Source of the DNA: Thermopolyspora sp044507605
Lineage (GTDB): Bacteria > Actinomycetota > Actinomycetes > Streptosporangiales > Streptosporangiaceae
DNA length: 64,000 bases
NCBI GenBank assembly: GCA_044507605.1
Contig: JBIQJI010000009.1
Location: 1-64,000 of the forward strand
Direction of reading: 5' to 3'
Shown here: piece after piece, positions 8,010-16,898 of the stretch
Position numbering within the stretch: position 1 is the first letter of the stretch
How the letters are laid out: every line of letters starts with the position of its first letter
Made by a program: the position numbers and the translations under genes
Notes under the pieces: generated by a model
What the model was told of the DNA's origin: nothing
The model's input: only the letters and a program-made list of their open reading frames with translations
The model's database searches: none

Positions 8010-8858
8010 ATGGCACGCAGTGACGGCGGCGCCCTCGACGGCGCGTCGTCGATCAATCCACGCGACCGTGTGGTGTCGCTGGAACGGGGACTCGCCGTCC
8101 TGCTGGCGCTGGGCCAGGGCGAGACGCTGTCCCTGCGGGAGGTCGCCGAGAGCGCCGGGGTCAGCCGGGCCGCCGCCAGGCGCTTCCTCATCACGCTCAA
8201 ACACCTCGGGTACGTGGCCGAAAGCGCGGACGGCTACGAGATCCGGCCGAAGGTGTTCGAGTTCGGCTACGCCTACCTGGGCCGCCAGCCCCTGACCGCG
8301 GTGACGACCCCGCACCTGATGGAGCTGGTGGCCCGCATCGACGAGTTCGCCTCGATCGCGGTGCTCGACGACGAGCACATCGTGCACATCGTCCGCGAGA
8401 CGCCACCGAGCCGGCTCATCCTCGTCGACATCAACGTGGGCAGCCGGCTGCCCGCCTACCCGACCGCGCAGGGCAGGGTGCTGCTGGCGGGGCTGCCGCC
8501 GCAGCAGTGGAAGGAGGCGTCGAGCCGCCTGACGTTCACCCGCTTCACCCCCCACACCATGGACAGCCTCGACGAACTGGAAAGGGAGGTCGACATCGTC
8601 CGCCGCGACGGCTACGCCATCAACGACCAGCAGATGACCGACGGCATCCGGTCCGTCGCCGTGCCGATCATCGACGGCAGCGGCACGACCGTGGCCGCGC
8701 TCGGGTCGATCGTCAACGCCGCGAGCTGGACCCTGAAGGCGCTGCGGTCCCGCCTGCTGCCGGAGCTGCGCCAGACCGCCGAGCGCATCAACCAGGACCT
8801 GCGCGCGGCGCCCGTCCGCTCCCGCATCAGCCGCAAGGGCTTCACCCGGCTGCGGTGA
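8010..8858 (+). CDS. IclR-family transcriptional regulator
   Basis: A 282-residue regulator. A winged helix-turn-helix lies at about residues 28-75 (LSLREVAESAGVSRAAARRFL). The C-terminal IclR effector domain contains the conserved AYPTAQGRVLLAGL stretch and a late segment with AVPIIDGSGTTVAALG. ATG 8010 has GAAAGG eight bases before it. Position after the importer suggests co-transcription and control of the island through the dyads at 1864-1989 and 2855-2916. IclR proteins of catabolic loci usually respond to a pathway substrate or intermediate. Confidence 0.9.
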   Translation: MARSDGGALDGASSINPRDRVVSLERGLAVLLALGQGETLSLREVAESAGVSRAAARRFLITLKHLGYVAESADGYEIRPKVFEFGYAYLGRQPLTAVTTPHLMELVARIDEFASIAVLDDEHIVHIVRETPPSRLILVDINVGSRLPAYPTAQGRVLLAGLPPQQWKEASSRLTFTRFTPHTMDSLDELEREVDIVRRDGYAINDQQMTDGIRSVAVPIIDGSGTTVAALGSIVNAASWTLKALRSRLLPELRQTAERINQDLRAAPVRSRISRKGFTRLR

Positions 8859-8874
8859 CGCGCGCCGGCGGCGA

Positions 8875-8912
8875 CCCGGTGGGGCCCGGGCACGGCCCCG
8901 GGCCCCACCGGG
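8875..8912. terminator. Bidirectional terminator hairpin
   Basis: A perfect 16-bp stem (8875-8890 with 8897-8912) and six-base loop fills the gap between the convergent IclR and ligase genes. There is no U-tract, which is usual for very GC-rich actinomycetes. Confidence 0.8.
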
Positions 8913-8914
8913 CG

Positions 8915-10456
8915 TCAGTTGACGCGTCGCTCGTGCCCCGCCCAGTAGGGCTCCCGCAGCTTGAACTTCTGGATCTTCCCGGTCGCCGTGCGCGGGATCG
9001 CCTCCCGGAACTCCACGCTCGTGGGCGCCTTGAAACCGGCCATCCGCTCCTTGCAGTAGGCGATGATCTCCGCTTCGGTGACCGTGGCGCCCTCGGCCCT
9101 GACGACGAGCGCCTTGATCGTCTCGCCCCACTTCTCGTCGGGCACGCCGATCACCGCGACCTCGGCCACCGCGGGATGACCGAAGATGACGTCCTCGACC
9201 TCGATCGACGACACGTTCTCGCCACCTGTGATGATCACGTCCTTGCGGCGGTCGGAGATGACCAGATGCCCGTCCGTCTCGTCGATGTGGCCGCCGTCAC
9301 CGGTGTGGAACCAGCCGTCGCGCAGCACGCTCGCCGTCTCCTCGGGCTTGTCCCAGTAGCCGTCGAACACCACGTTCGACCGCGCCAGCACCTCCCCCGA
9401 CTCGGCGACCCGCACCCGCACACCCAGCGCCGGCAGCCCCGCCCGCGACAGCTTCCGGGCCCGCTGCTCGCTCGGCAGGTCCACGTCCTGGCGCCGCGTG
9501 CGGTTGACGGTCAGCAGCGGAGCCGTCTCGGTCAGACCGTAGATCTGCAGGAACTCCCAGCCCAGCTCCTCCTCGACCCGCTGGATCAGCCGGCTCGGCG
9601 GCGGCGCCCCCGCGCACACGATCCGCACCCGGTCCCGGCCCGGGATCTCCCCCGGCCAGCCGGCCGCGGCGTCCAGCACCATGCTCCACACCGCCGGCGC
9701 GCCGCACATCAGCGTCACGCCGTGCTCGGCCACCCGGCGCAGCACCTCCGCGCCGTCCACCTTGCGCAGCACCACCTGCTTGGCGCCCAGCCCCGCCATC
9801 ACGAACGGCATGCCCCAGCCGTTGCAGTGGAACATGGGCAGCGTGTGCAGGTAGACGTCGCCCTCCCAGGCCCGGGTGTGCAGGCCGAACGTCAGGCCGT
9901 TCACCCAGATGTTGCGATGGGTGAGCTGCACCCCCTTCGGGCGGGCCGTGGTCCCGGAGGTGTAGTTGATCGTCGCGGTGGCGTCCTCGTCCGGGTCCGA
10001 CCACGGGCGCGGCTCGGTGTCGAAGCGCATCAGCTCGGTCTCGGTCTGCTCGCCCAGCACGAACCGGTGCTTCGTCTCGACGCCCGCCACCACGTCCGCG
10101 ATCTCGGGATCGACCAGCAGCACCGACGCGCCGCTCTGCCCGACCACATAGGCGATCTCCTCGGCCTTCAACCGGAAGTTGACCGGGACGCAGATGCGGC
10201 CGCTCATCGGCACCGCGAACAGCAGCTCCAGCAGACGGGCCGAGTTGTGGCTGACCACCGCCACCCGATCGCCCTCACGCGTGCCCAGCGCGTCCAGGCC
10301 CGCCTGCCACGCCCGCACCCGCTCCGCCAGCCGGCCGTACGTGGACTCGGCCACGGGGAGCGCCGGCTGATCCGGCTCGTCGACCACGCCCGGGCTGTCC
10401 GCGAAACCCAGCTCCGCCCGGTCCAGGAAGTCCCCGATCGTCATGGGAACCCGCAT
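8915..10456 (-). CDS. AMP-dependent acyl-CoA synthetase (CoA ligase)
   Basis: A 513-residue ANL-family enzyme that activates a carboxylic acid as acyl-AMP and transfers it to CoA. The P-loop-like motif YTSGTTARPKG is near residue 166, YGLTE follows, the TGD motif is near residue 385, and the adenylate-forming lysine lies in TATGKIQKFKL near residue 495. The length fits medium-chain or aromatic acid ligases. ATG 10456 has GGGAGAG ten bases before it; a second ATG at 10444 lacks a ribosome site. Convergent to the regulator, it is plausibly the activating step for the imported acid. The substrate is unknown. Confidence 0.88.
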   Translation of the reverse strand: MRVPMTIGDFLDRAELGFADSPGVVDEPDQPALPVAESTYGRLAERVRAWQAGLDALGTREGDRVAVVSHNSARLLELLFAVPMSGRICVPVNFRLKAEEIAYVVGQSGASVLLVDPEIADVVAGVETKHRFVLGEQTETELMRFDTEPRPWSDPDEDATATINYTSGTTARPKGVQLTHRNIWVNGLTFGLHTRAWEGDVYLHTLPMFHCNGWGMPFVMAGLGAKQVVLRKVDGAEVLRRVAEHGVTLMCGAPAVWSMVLDAAAGWPGEIPGRDRVRIVCAGAPPPSRLIQRVEEELGWEFLQIYGLTETAPLLTVNRTRRQDVDLPSEQRARKLSRAGLPALGVRVRVAESGEVLARSNVVFDGYWDKPEETASVLRDGWFHTGDGGHIDETDGHLVISDRRKDVIITGGENVSSIEVEDVIFGHPAVAEVAVIGVPDEKWGETIKALVVRAEGATVTEAEIIAYCKERMAGFKAPTSVEFREAIPRTATGKIQKFKLREPYWAGHERRVN

Positions 10457-10505
10457 CGCTCACTCACTCTCCCGGCGTTCCGCCGTCTTTCCTGCTGTCT
10501 TGCCC

Positions 10506-12419
10506 CTACGGGACCGGGTAGTCCGCGACGTACACCGGGACCCCGACCTTGGTCGTGTCGGCGGGGTCGCCGACGCCGTTGACGACGTGGTCGATCGTGC
10601 CCGCGCTGAGGTTGACCGTCATGATGTGGTGCAGCCGCACACCCCGGTTATCGGGAACCTCGAAACCGTTCTCGGTGTGAATGGCCGGATTGTTCTGGTT
10701 GAAGACGTAGACGCCCGCCCCGTACAGGGCGTGCCGTCTCACCTGATCGCCCACCTTGTAGCCGGGATAGCCCTCCTCGTCGCCGTTCATCCAGTCGGCC
10801 TGCGTCGGCGGGTCGTAGGGGAGCTCGTTCTGGTAGAGGATCGTCGTGCCGTCGTCGCCGTTCCACAGCGTGTTGTAGCGCTGGAAGTGCTCGACGAACA
10901 GCCCTGTGGCCGTCACATGATCGCCGTTGACGACGATCCCCTTCCGGCCGACATTGGTGTTCCAGCGCTCGGTGTCGGTGAACCCCTCCACGCCGTGGTC
11001 GGCGCGCCACACCCACGTATGGTCGATGAGCACGTTGTCGCTGTCGACCTCCAGCGCGGTGTCGGCCTTGCCGACATGCGGCCCGCCGACCCGGAAGTAC
11101 ACGTCGGACAGGGTCGTCGGATCGTCCGCCCGCCCCCGGTGATGGCCGTGCCCGTGACGGTCGCCGACGCGCAGCAGCACGGGCGACTCGCGGAGCCCCG
11201 CGTCGATCGTGACACCCGCGATCACCACACCGGGCACGTCGGCGACGTCCAGCGGGGTCGCGCCGTCGACCGCGGTGAGCGTCGCGTGCCCGAGGCCGAG
11301 CACCACCGTGCCCGGCCGCCTCACCCGGATGCTGCGCGCGATGTCGTACACGCCGGGGGTGAGCAGCAGGTTCCTGCCGCGCGCGAGCTGACTGTTGATG
11401 ACCTGCACCGAGTCCGACGGCGTGGCGACGAAGAAGTCACCGATCGGCACCGTCCGCCCCGGCGTCATCCCATCGGCCCACGAAACGCCGCTGGTGTTCC
11501 GCCGCGCCACCGGCACCCGCACGTTGTACCGGCCCCGGCCGTCGACGAACAGGTACGGCTTCTCCCGGCTCACCGGCGTCGTGCCCAGCGTCGTGTACGG
11601 CGGGCTCGGGAACGCCGAGTCGTCCGGGGCCCCGGTCACGCCGGCGAACACCTGGTTCCACACCCCGTTCGACCAGCCTTCGATCACACTGTTGCGGATC
11701 AGCCACTGCTGCTGCGACCCGTTGGTGACCGACGGCAGCCGCGAATCGGCGATGAACCCGCCGCTGGCGTACTGCGGCCCGGCCGTGCAGTAGTCCATCA
11801 GCGACAGCCCGCCGCCGCTGATGTCGACCCGCCGCATCGACACGGCCTGCGAGACGGCCCAGAAGTTCGCCGACGACCTGCAGTCGTCCTGACCGGCCGC
11901 GTTGATGCGCAGCGACAGGTTGGACAGGGTCCGCCAGAAGTTCACGAGCGCGAGACAGTTGCTCGTCCCGTCGTTCTCCAGGCAGCGGTTGTAGACCTCG
12001 ATCCTGCCGTTGATGACGACATCGGCGGGCGACGCCCCAAGGCCCGCGATCTCCGTGTAGTAGCCCACCTTGATGTCGAGCGGATCCTCATCGGTGCCGT
12101 ACGTCCCCGGCTTGAACAGGAACGCGTACCGCTGCGCGCCCATCTCGTTGTCGACCTGCGCGGTATGCGCCGCGTCCAGCGCCGCCTCGATGTCCGCGAC
12201 CGGCATACTCGGATCGAAGATCGTGACATTCGGCCCGAACCCCCGGTCGCCCCCGCCGTGGTTCCCCTGGCCCCCATGCCCGGCCACCGCCGCATCGGCG
12301 GCGCCCCCCGTCATCGCGACGACACTCGTCACCAGCAGACCGATCGCCGCCGCCAGGCCAAGCCGCCGCCATAAGCGGCGCCTGCCGGAACCCGCACTGC
12401 CATGGGGCTGGGTCGTCAT
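10506..12419 (-). CDS. Secreted GH55-like beta-helix protein (putative exo-beta-1,3-glucanase)
   Basis: A 637-residue exported protein. A twin-Arg-rich start and hydrophobic signal (GLAAAIGLLVTSVVAMTGG...ADA) precede a His/Gly-rich linker. The mature part starts GFGPNVTIFDPSMPVADIEAA, a stretch I recall from actinobacterial proteins often labelled coagulation factor 5/8-type or adenylyl cyclase but related to GH55 laminarinases. Two parallel beta-helix halves are suggested by repeated VVIxGxTI, VVLGLGHATL and VLIDHTWVWRADHGVE strings. ATG 12419 has AAAAGGA eight bases upstream. It probably attacks beta-1,3-glucan outside the cell, but the catalytic Glu was not assigned. Confidence 0.72.
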   Translation of the reverse strand: MTTQPHGSAGSGRRRLWRRLGLAAAIGLLVTSVVAMTGGAADAAVAGHGGQGNHGGGDRGFGPNVTIFDPSMPVADIEAALDAAHTAQVDNEMGAQRYAFLFKPGTYGTDEDPLDIKVGYYTEIAGLGASPADVVINGRIEVYNRCLENDGTSNCLALVNFWRTLSNLSLRINAAGQDDCRSSANFWAVSQAVSMRRVDISGGGLSLMDYCTAGPQYASGGFIADSRLPSVTNGSQQQWLIRNSVIEGWSNGVWNQVFAGVTGAPDDSAFPSPPYTTLGTTPVSREKPYLFVDGRGRYNVRVPVARRNTSGVSWADGMTPGRTVPIGDFFVATPSDSVQVINSQLARGRNLLLTPGVYDIARSIRVRRPGTVVLGLGHATLTAVDGATPLDVADVPGVVIAGVTIDAGLRESPVLLRVGDRHGHGHHRGRADDPTTLSDVYFRVGGPHVGKADTALEVDSDNVLIDHTWVWRADHGVEGFTDTERWNTNVGRKGIVVNGDHVTATGLFVEHFQRYNTLWNGDDGTTILYQNELPYDPPTQADWMNGDEEGYPGYKVGDQVRRHALYGAGVYVFNQNNPAIHTENGFEVPDNRGVRLHHIMTVNLSAGTIDHVVNGVGDPADTTKVGVPVYVADYPVP

Positions 12420-12759
12420 ATGTGTTCATCCTTTTCGCTGGGGTGCGGCTGGGGCTGCGGCGCCACACGGCGGGCGCCGTTGCTCTCGGTGGCGGACATG
12501 AGGACACGGACCATGACATTTCGCCTGGACACCGAACTCTCGCGCGCCCAGGCCGTGCAACGATCGGACCTGCCGGTGCCGTGCGCTCCGCAGCCGCACA
12601 CGGCCGAGCAGACCGCCTCTTCATCGAAACGCGTTCTGAAACGGTTCTACCGCGCGAACGCCACCTGATCCATAGCCACCTGTCCCTTCATTTCCGGCAC
12701 CCGGCCCTCACCGGCAGCGGCCCGCGACCGGGAGGAACGCCGCGACGAAACGGGCGGCG
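12420..12759. other. Intergenic region with a possible LacI-like half-site pair
   Basis: No gene is supported in these 340 bp. On the minus strand GAACCGTTTC is followed directly by AGAACGCGTTTC (12626-12650 region). It is a tandem pair with the central CG typical of sugar-responsive LacI operators, well placed to control the GH55-like gene. The rest shows nothing recognisable. Confidence 0.35.
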
Positions 12760-13107
12760 TCAAGCGGAAGATCTTTCCCACCATGCCCACCAGACCGCCT
12801 TGCCGGGACCGCCATCGGGATGCGGACCCGCCCCCCAGGCCGAAACGACGTCGCCGACCAGATGAAGGCCCCGGCCGTGGGTGGCCAGGTCGCAGGCCGG
12901 GCGGATGCGGGGGAGAAGACGGCCCCTGTCCGTCACCATGCCCAGAACCTGGCCGGTCACGGCGACGAGGGTCAAAGCGACCTCGGGCGCGCCGTGACGC
13001 AGGGCGTTGCCGATCAACTCGGTCACGACGAGGGCGTTGTCGCCGTCCGGGTCGTCCACCCCCCAATCGGCCAGCGCCTTGCGCACGCAGGCCCGAATCC
13101 CGGCCAC
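12760..13107 (-). CDS. Anti-sigma-factor-type ATP-binding protein (HATPase, RsbW/SpoIIAB-like)
   Basis: A 115-residue protein with the short HATPase fold common in actinomycete regulatory networks. The N box is VVTELIGNALRHG, followed by a divergent G1 region (MVTDRGRLLPRI in place of a DxGxG motif) and GRGLHLVGDV as the G2 box. The GTG at 13107 is the only plausible start after an upstream in-frame TGA and has only a weak ribosome site. The family normally has 15-20 more N-terminal residues, so the annotated start may be late or the 5' end damaged. It is divergent from a helix-turn-helix regulator gene. Confidence 0.7.
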   Translation of the reverse strand: MAGIRACVRKALADWGVDDPDGDNALVVTELIGNALRHGAPEVALTLVAVTGQVLGMVTDRGRLLPRIRPACDLATHGRGLHLVGDVVSAWGAGPHPDGGPGKAVWWAWWERSSA

Positions 13108-13351
13108 CGCCTCGGCCCGCCACGGGACGGCCAGGTGCGACGCCCTCTCTCAGGCAAGCCCGGCCGGATCAGATGACGCAGGCCCGCATCGTGGTCACCG
13201 TGATCTTCTCGCGCTGAGCCGAACATGTCGGACACCCCCGGTAACATCGCTGTCACGTTCAGCTTCAAGTAAAGGGCGGTGCGCGTGGACGTGCGGGAAC
13301 CTTGGGCGTTGCACCGTTTTGATTCCACCACCGACCTGCCGGAGGTCAGCC

Positions 13352-14697
13352 GTGCCCAGACGGCGTGAGCGACAGGTGACCAACCCGGCCCTGCGCGACA
13401 TGGTGCGACGGGCCGGCGTTCCCTACGCACGGCTCGCAGCGACGATCAACAGAGTGGGGGCGGAGAACGGCCAGAGGCTGTACTACGACGCCTCGTCGAT
13501 ATCACACTGGATGTCGGGAACGGTTCCCCGGCTGGATGTGATTCCGGTCCTGGCCGAGGTGTTCACGCGTCTGCTCGGCCGTCCCGTGGAGCCCGGCGAG
13601 CTGGGGTTGCCGGTGGTGGCGGGTGAAGACGGCAAGCCGGACGGCCCCTGGGCCGGTGATCCGGTGATCTGGTTGGAACGTCTCGGAAGGGACGACATGC
13701 TCAACCGGCGCACGATGCTCACCGGCGGCCTCTACTCCCTGGCCGCGCTCACCCTGCCCGAACCCCTGACCCTCACCGTCCGCCACGGCGAACCCCGCCG
13801 GGCAGGACTGGGCGACGCGGCCCGCATCCGCGAGATGACATCCCACTTCGCGCGCACCGACTACCTGTTCGGTGGAGGGCACGCCCGCGTCGCCATGGCC
13901 GCCTACCTGGTGCACGAGGTGGTTCCGCTGCTTCACGGCAGCACGGGGCGTGCCCGTCCCGCGTTGTTCGGGGCCGCGTCGCAGATGGCGTACCTCGCCG
14001 GCTTCATGGCGCACGACGACGGCAAGCCGGGTCTCGCCCAGCGCTACTACGTCCAGGCCGTGCGGCTGGCCGACGAGGCCGCCGATCACGTGGCCAAGGC
14101 CACCGCCCTGCGGGGCATGTCACTACAGGCCGTAGAACTCGGCCACCCGGCCAGGGGCGTCGATCTGGCCGAAGCGGCCACGGCCGCATTGCCCACCGGT
14201 TCCCCGCCTCGTGTGCGGGCCTGGATGGTGGGCATGCGCGCCCAAGCGCACGCGGCAGCGGGAAACGGCAGCGACGCACTCGCCGCTCTACGGGACGCCG
14301 AAGCCATCGTGGAACGGGCGGACGGGGTGCAGCCGGGGAGTGGTCGGGAACGTTCGACTGGCCACAGCTGGCACACCAGACAGGCACCTTGCTCGCGGAC
14401 CTCGACGATCTGTCCACCGCACAACAGCACCTGGCCGCGTCGATCAACCAGCGGGCGGGCGGTGAGCGCCGCCCTCGTGCCTTGATCGGCGCCCGCCTGG
14501 CTCGCGTGCAGTTGCGCCGTGGGAAGCCCGACGAAGCGGCCGCCACCGTACTCTCCCTGACCGACGACCTCCCACTGCTGACATCGAGCCGCATCAAGAG
14601 CGAGCTGGCGGCTCTGCGTGCGGGCTGGGTGACATCCCGATCCGATCCGACCGTAGAGCGGGCCGACCGGGTCATCGCCGCCTTGCCGGCACGCTGA
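13352..14697 (+). pseudogene. Helix-turn-helix regulator with TPR-like tail, interrupted by a -1 frameshift
   Basis: GTG 13352 follows GCCGGAGG at a good distance. The first frame gives an N-terminal DNA-binding domain (residues ~8-75, YDASSISHWMSG), then MLNRRTMLTGGLYSLAAL and TPR-like helices to AEAIVERADGVQPG. After that it turns into nonsense ending near 14485. The natural continuation (TFDWPQLAHQTGTLLADLDD ...) is in the frame one base back and runs to 14697. The junction is a GGGG run at 14335-14338. The joined product would be about 448 residues, the normal size for these actinobacterial regulators. Causes could be a lost base, a sequencing error or ribosomal slippage on GGGG. Confidence 0.8.
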
Positions 14698-14811
14698 GCG
14701 AAACCGCAGCGGGAGAGACGGGGGGCCGGGCCGGAGCGCGCGAATATTGTCGCACTCGTCCTCTAGTCTCCGGGGCAGTTGATCAAGACCTGCCCAGCGG
14801 AGAAGGCGAAC

Positions 14812-16221
14812 ATGACCTATCTTGAGCTGTCTGAGGACGGCGGCGGATCGCACAAGTTCTACGAGACGATCGTGTCCGGCACACAGGTGACCATCACCTA
14901 CGGGCGCATCGGCGAGACGGGGCAGACCAAGGTCACGAACTTTCCGAGCGAGGAGAAGGCGCGGGCCGCGGCGGCCAAGAAGATCAACGAGAAGCTGCGC
15001 AAGGGCTACTCTCCCGCCGTGCGGGGGGTGCGGCAGCGCCGGCCCGTCACCCGCAGGACCATCGCGAGCACCCGGTCCACCGCCAAGCAGGCCCCGGTCC
15101 TGTGGCGCTTCGCCAGCGGCGCCTCGGCGTTCGGCATCTTCGTCGACGAGGAGCGCTGCTGGGTCGGCAACCAGCACGGCGACGTCTACACCGTGACCCA
15201 CTCCGGCACCGTGACCGGCCGGTTCCGGCTGCCCGACGGCGTCAAGTGCATCGTCGCCGACGACTTCTGGATCTACGCCGGCTGTGACGACGGCCGGGTG
15301 TACGACCTGAGCGGCAAGGTGCCCCGGGCGGCGTACGAGATCTCGGCCGACGTCGACATCTACTGGCTGGACATTCACGACGGCGTCCTCGGCGTGTCCG
15401 ACCGGGCCGGCGGCATCACCACCATCGACTACGAGGACGACGTGCAGTGGTCGCGCGGCGGCGGGGGGTCGGCGGCGTGGATGGTCAGGTGCGATGAGGA
15501 CGCCGTCTACCACGGCCACTCCGGCGGTGTCGCCCGCTACGACGCCGAGGGCACCCTGATCTGGCACACCCGGTCGGCCGACCAGGTGCTGTTCGGCTGG
15601 CAGGAGGAGAGTTCCGTCTACGCCGGCACGGGCCGCCGCACCGTGCATCGGCTCGCCAAGCGCGACGGCTCGGTCGAGGCCGTCTACCGGTGCGACGGTC
15701 CCGTCTACTCCTGCGCCACCTCGCCGGGCGGCCACTACGTGTTCGCCGGCGACGGTCACTCCTCGGTGTACTGCTTCGCCGCGTCCGGCGAGCGGCTGTG
15801 GAAGCTGGGCACCGGCTGCGGCTCGGCCTTCTCCATGCAGTTCCACGACGACCGCCTGTACATCGTCACCACCGACGGCTCGCTGGCCTGCATCGACGCG
15901 AGCGAGGCGGCGATCGCCGCCGCCCGCGAAGGCACCGTCCCCGAGCCCCTCGACGTCAAGGCGGCGGCGTCCCTGCCCGTGGTGGAGCCGTCGGTCGCGC
16001 TGGAGACCGTGACCCACGCCGGCGACGGCGTCGTGGTGGAGTGCGTACGCGAGGGCGAGCGGCTGCGCGTCCGCGTGGCCAGCCCCGGCTACGAGCCCTG
16101 GCACGTCCAGTTCCCCCGAGACATCCGCGAGCCCGGCGCCCGCTACCTCGTCGAAGGCCTGCGCCCATCGAGCAGAGGCGGCTTCTACCGCGCCTACGGC
16201 GAGATCCGCCGCCTCCTCTGA
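14812..16221 (+). CDS. WGR-domain protein with C-terminal beta-propeller
   Basis: A 469-residue protein. Residues 1-75 form a WGR domain (YLELSEDGGGSHKFYE, ITYGRIGETGQTKV, EEKARAAAAKKINEKLRKGY), a module known from PARPs and bacterial MolR-type regulators that reads nucleic acid ends or polymers. From about residue 95 on, repeated blades (WVGNQHGDVYTV, IYAGCDDGRVYDLSG, VFAGDGHSSVYCF) make a PQQ-type propeller. It has no signal peptide or membrane segment. ATG 14812 is chosen over 14779 because GGAGAAGG lies directly before it. The function is unknown; a nucleic-acid sensing scaffold is a guess. Confidence 0.8.
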   Translation: MTYLELSEDGGGSHKFYETIVSGTQVTITYGRIGETGQTKVTNFPSEEKARAAAAKKINEKLRKGYSPAVRGVRQRRPVTRRTIASTRSTAKQAPVLWRFASGASAFGIFVDEERCWVGNQHGDVYTVTHSGTVTGRFRLPDGVKCIVADDFWIYAGCDDGRVYDLSGKVPRAAYEISADVDIYWLDIHDGVLGVSDRAGGITTIDYEDDVQWSRGGGGSAAWMVRCDEDAVYHGHSGGVARYDAEGTLIWHTRSADQVLFGWQEESSVYAGTGRRTVHRLAKRDGSVEAVYRCDGPVYSCATSPGGHYVFAGDGHSSVYCFAASGERLWKLGTGCGSAFSMQFHDDRLYIVTTDGSLACIDASEAAIAAAREGTVPEPLDVKAAASLPVVEPSVALETVTHAGDGVVVECVREGERLRVRVASPGYEPWHVQFPRDIREPGARYLVEGLRPSSRGGFYRAYGEIRRLL

Positions 16222-16230
16222 CCGGCCGCC

Positions 16231-16259
16231 GCCCCAGGGCGTTGCCCGACGCCCTGGGC
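16231..16259 (+). terminator. Terminator-like hairpin
   Basis: GCCCAGGGCGT-type arms (16231-16242 and 16249-16259) pair around TGCCCG, ten bases after the WGR gene stop and before the convergent PNPOx-like gene. There is no T-run. Confidence 0.7.
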
Positions 16260-16291
16260 ACACGCCGCCGGTGCCGGTCGCGGACGGCTGA

Positions 16292-16756
16292 TCACACCAG
16301 CCATCGCCCGTCATGCATCAACCGGCGGTCGGGGTGCTCGTTGACTTCGCGCCAGGATTCCACCCACCGCGGGATCAGCCGAAAGAACTCGCGCCCGGCG
16401 ACCTCGCGCGGGTCCCACCCGCATTTGTCCCGATACGCGGAGGCCAACCGATCCGATACCTCAGCACGCCGCAGGCGCTGGGCCGAGGCCTCGATGAGGA
16501 CGACATCGCGCGTATGCCCGAGAGCCGCTCGGGCCGTCGCGGTCTTCATCATGTTGCACGCGGTGGGGTTGGTCACCAGCGTGGCGACGTAGATGGACGC
16601 GCCGTCCCAGTAGAAGGACAAGGGGACCAGGCAGGGCCGGCCTTCGGGGTCGGCCGAGGCCAGCCACAGATCCGTGTCTTCGCGCAGTCGACGTAATGCG
16701 TCGCTTTTGCGTCGGGCCTTCGGCCGTGCGGGCTGCATGGCCTGATCATCCCTCAC
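16292..16756 (-). CDS. Pyridoxamine 5'-phosphate oxidase-like (split beta-barrel) protein
   Basis: A 154-residue flavin- or F420-type split-barrel protein. It has LASADPEGRPCLVPLSFYWDGASIYVAT at the N-terminal side, then NPTACNMMKTATARAALGHTRDVVLIEA, the usual order in actinobacterial PNPOx-family oxidoreductases. The C-terminus has EFFRLIPRWVESWRE. The annotated GTG at 16756 overlaps the remnant at 16753-16827. ATG 16738 with GAGGGA ten bases upstream is an equally good start. The substrate is unknown. Confidence 0.75.
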   Translation of the reverse strand: MRDDQAMQPARPKARRKSDALRRLREDTDLWLASADPEGRPCLVPLSFYWDGASIYVATLVTNPTACNMMKTATARAALGHTRDVVLIEASAQRLRRAEVSDRLASAYRDKCGWDPREVAGREFFRLIPRWVESWREVNEHPDRRLMHDGRWLV

Positions 16757-16827
16757 CTTGGGATCGCCTGCAGATGGGCGACGATGTCGCCGACGGTGCG
16801 GAAGCCGGCGATCTGCTCGTCACCCAT
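16753..16827 (-). pseudogene. Remnant C-terminal tail of an acyl carrier protein
   Basis: A 24-codon frame (MGDEQIAGFRTVGDIVAHLQ plus four residues) reads like the last helices of an acyl carrier protein. Carrier proteins commonly have DEE-x-x-x-x-RTVGD-x-V-x-x-L there. The phosphopantetheine-serine region is absent; upstream sequence in the same frame is unrelated. Its stop overlaps the start of the PNPOx-like gene. It is most likely the 3' stump of a deleted gene, though the stump is short and chance resemblance cannot be excluded. Confidence 0.5.
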
Positions 16828-16898
16828 GCGAACGCCGGAGGCGGGGCTCGATCGCGGTGTTCCTCGGCCTGGTCGCCCCGGCGGCGGCCACGTCCGGG

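Noticed and set aside
8507..12374. Long plus-strand frames over the ligase and GH55-like genes
   Set aside because: They are His/Arg/Pro-rich mirror frames of two well-supported minus-strand genes.
12760..13430. Larger anti-sigma ATPase gene starting near 13430
   Set aside because: That frame differs from the HATPase frame, and a TGA stands in frame upstream of 13107.
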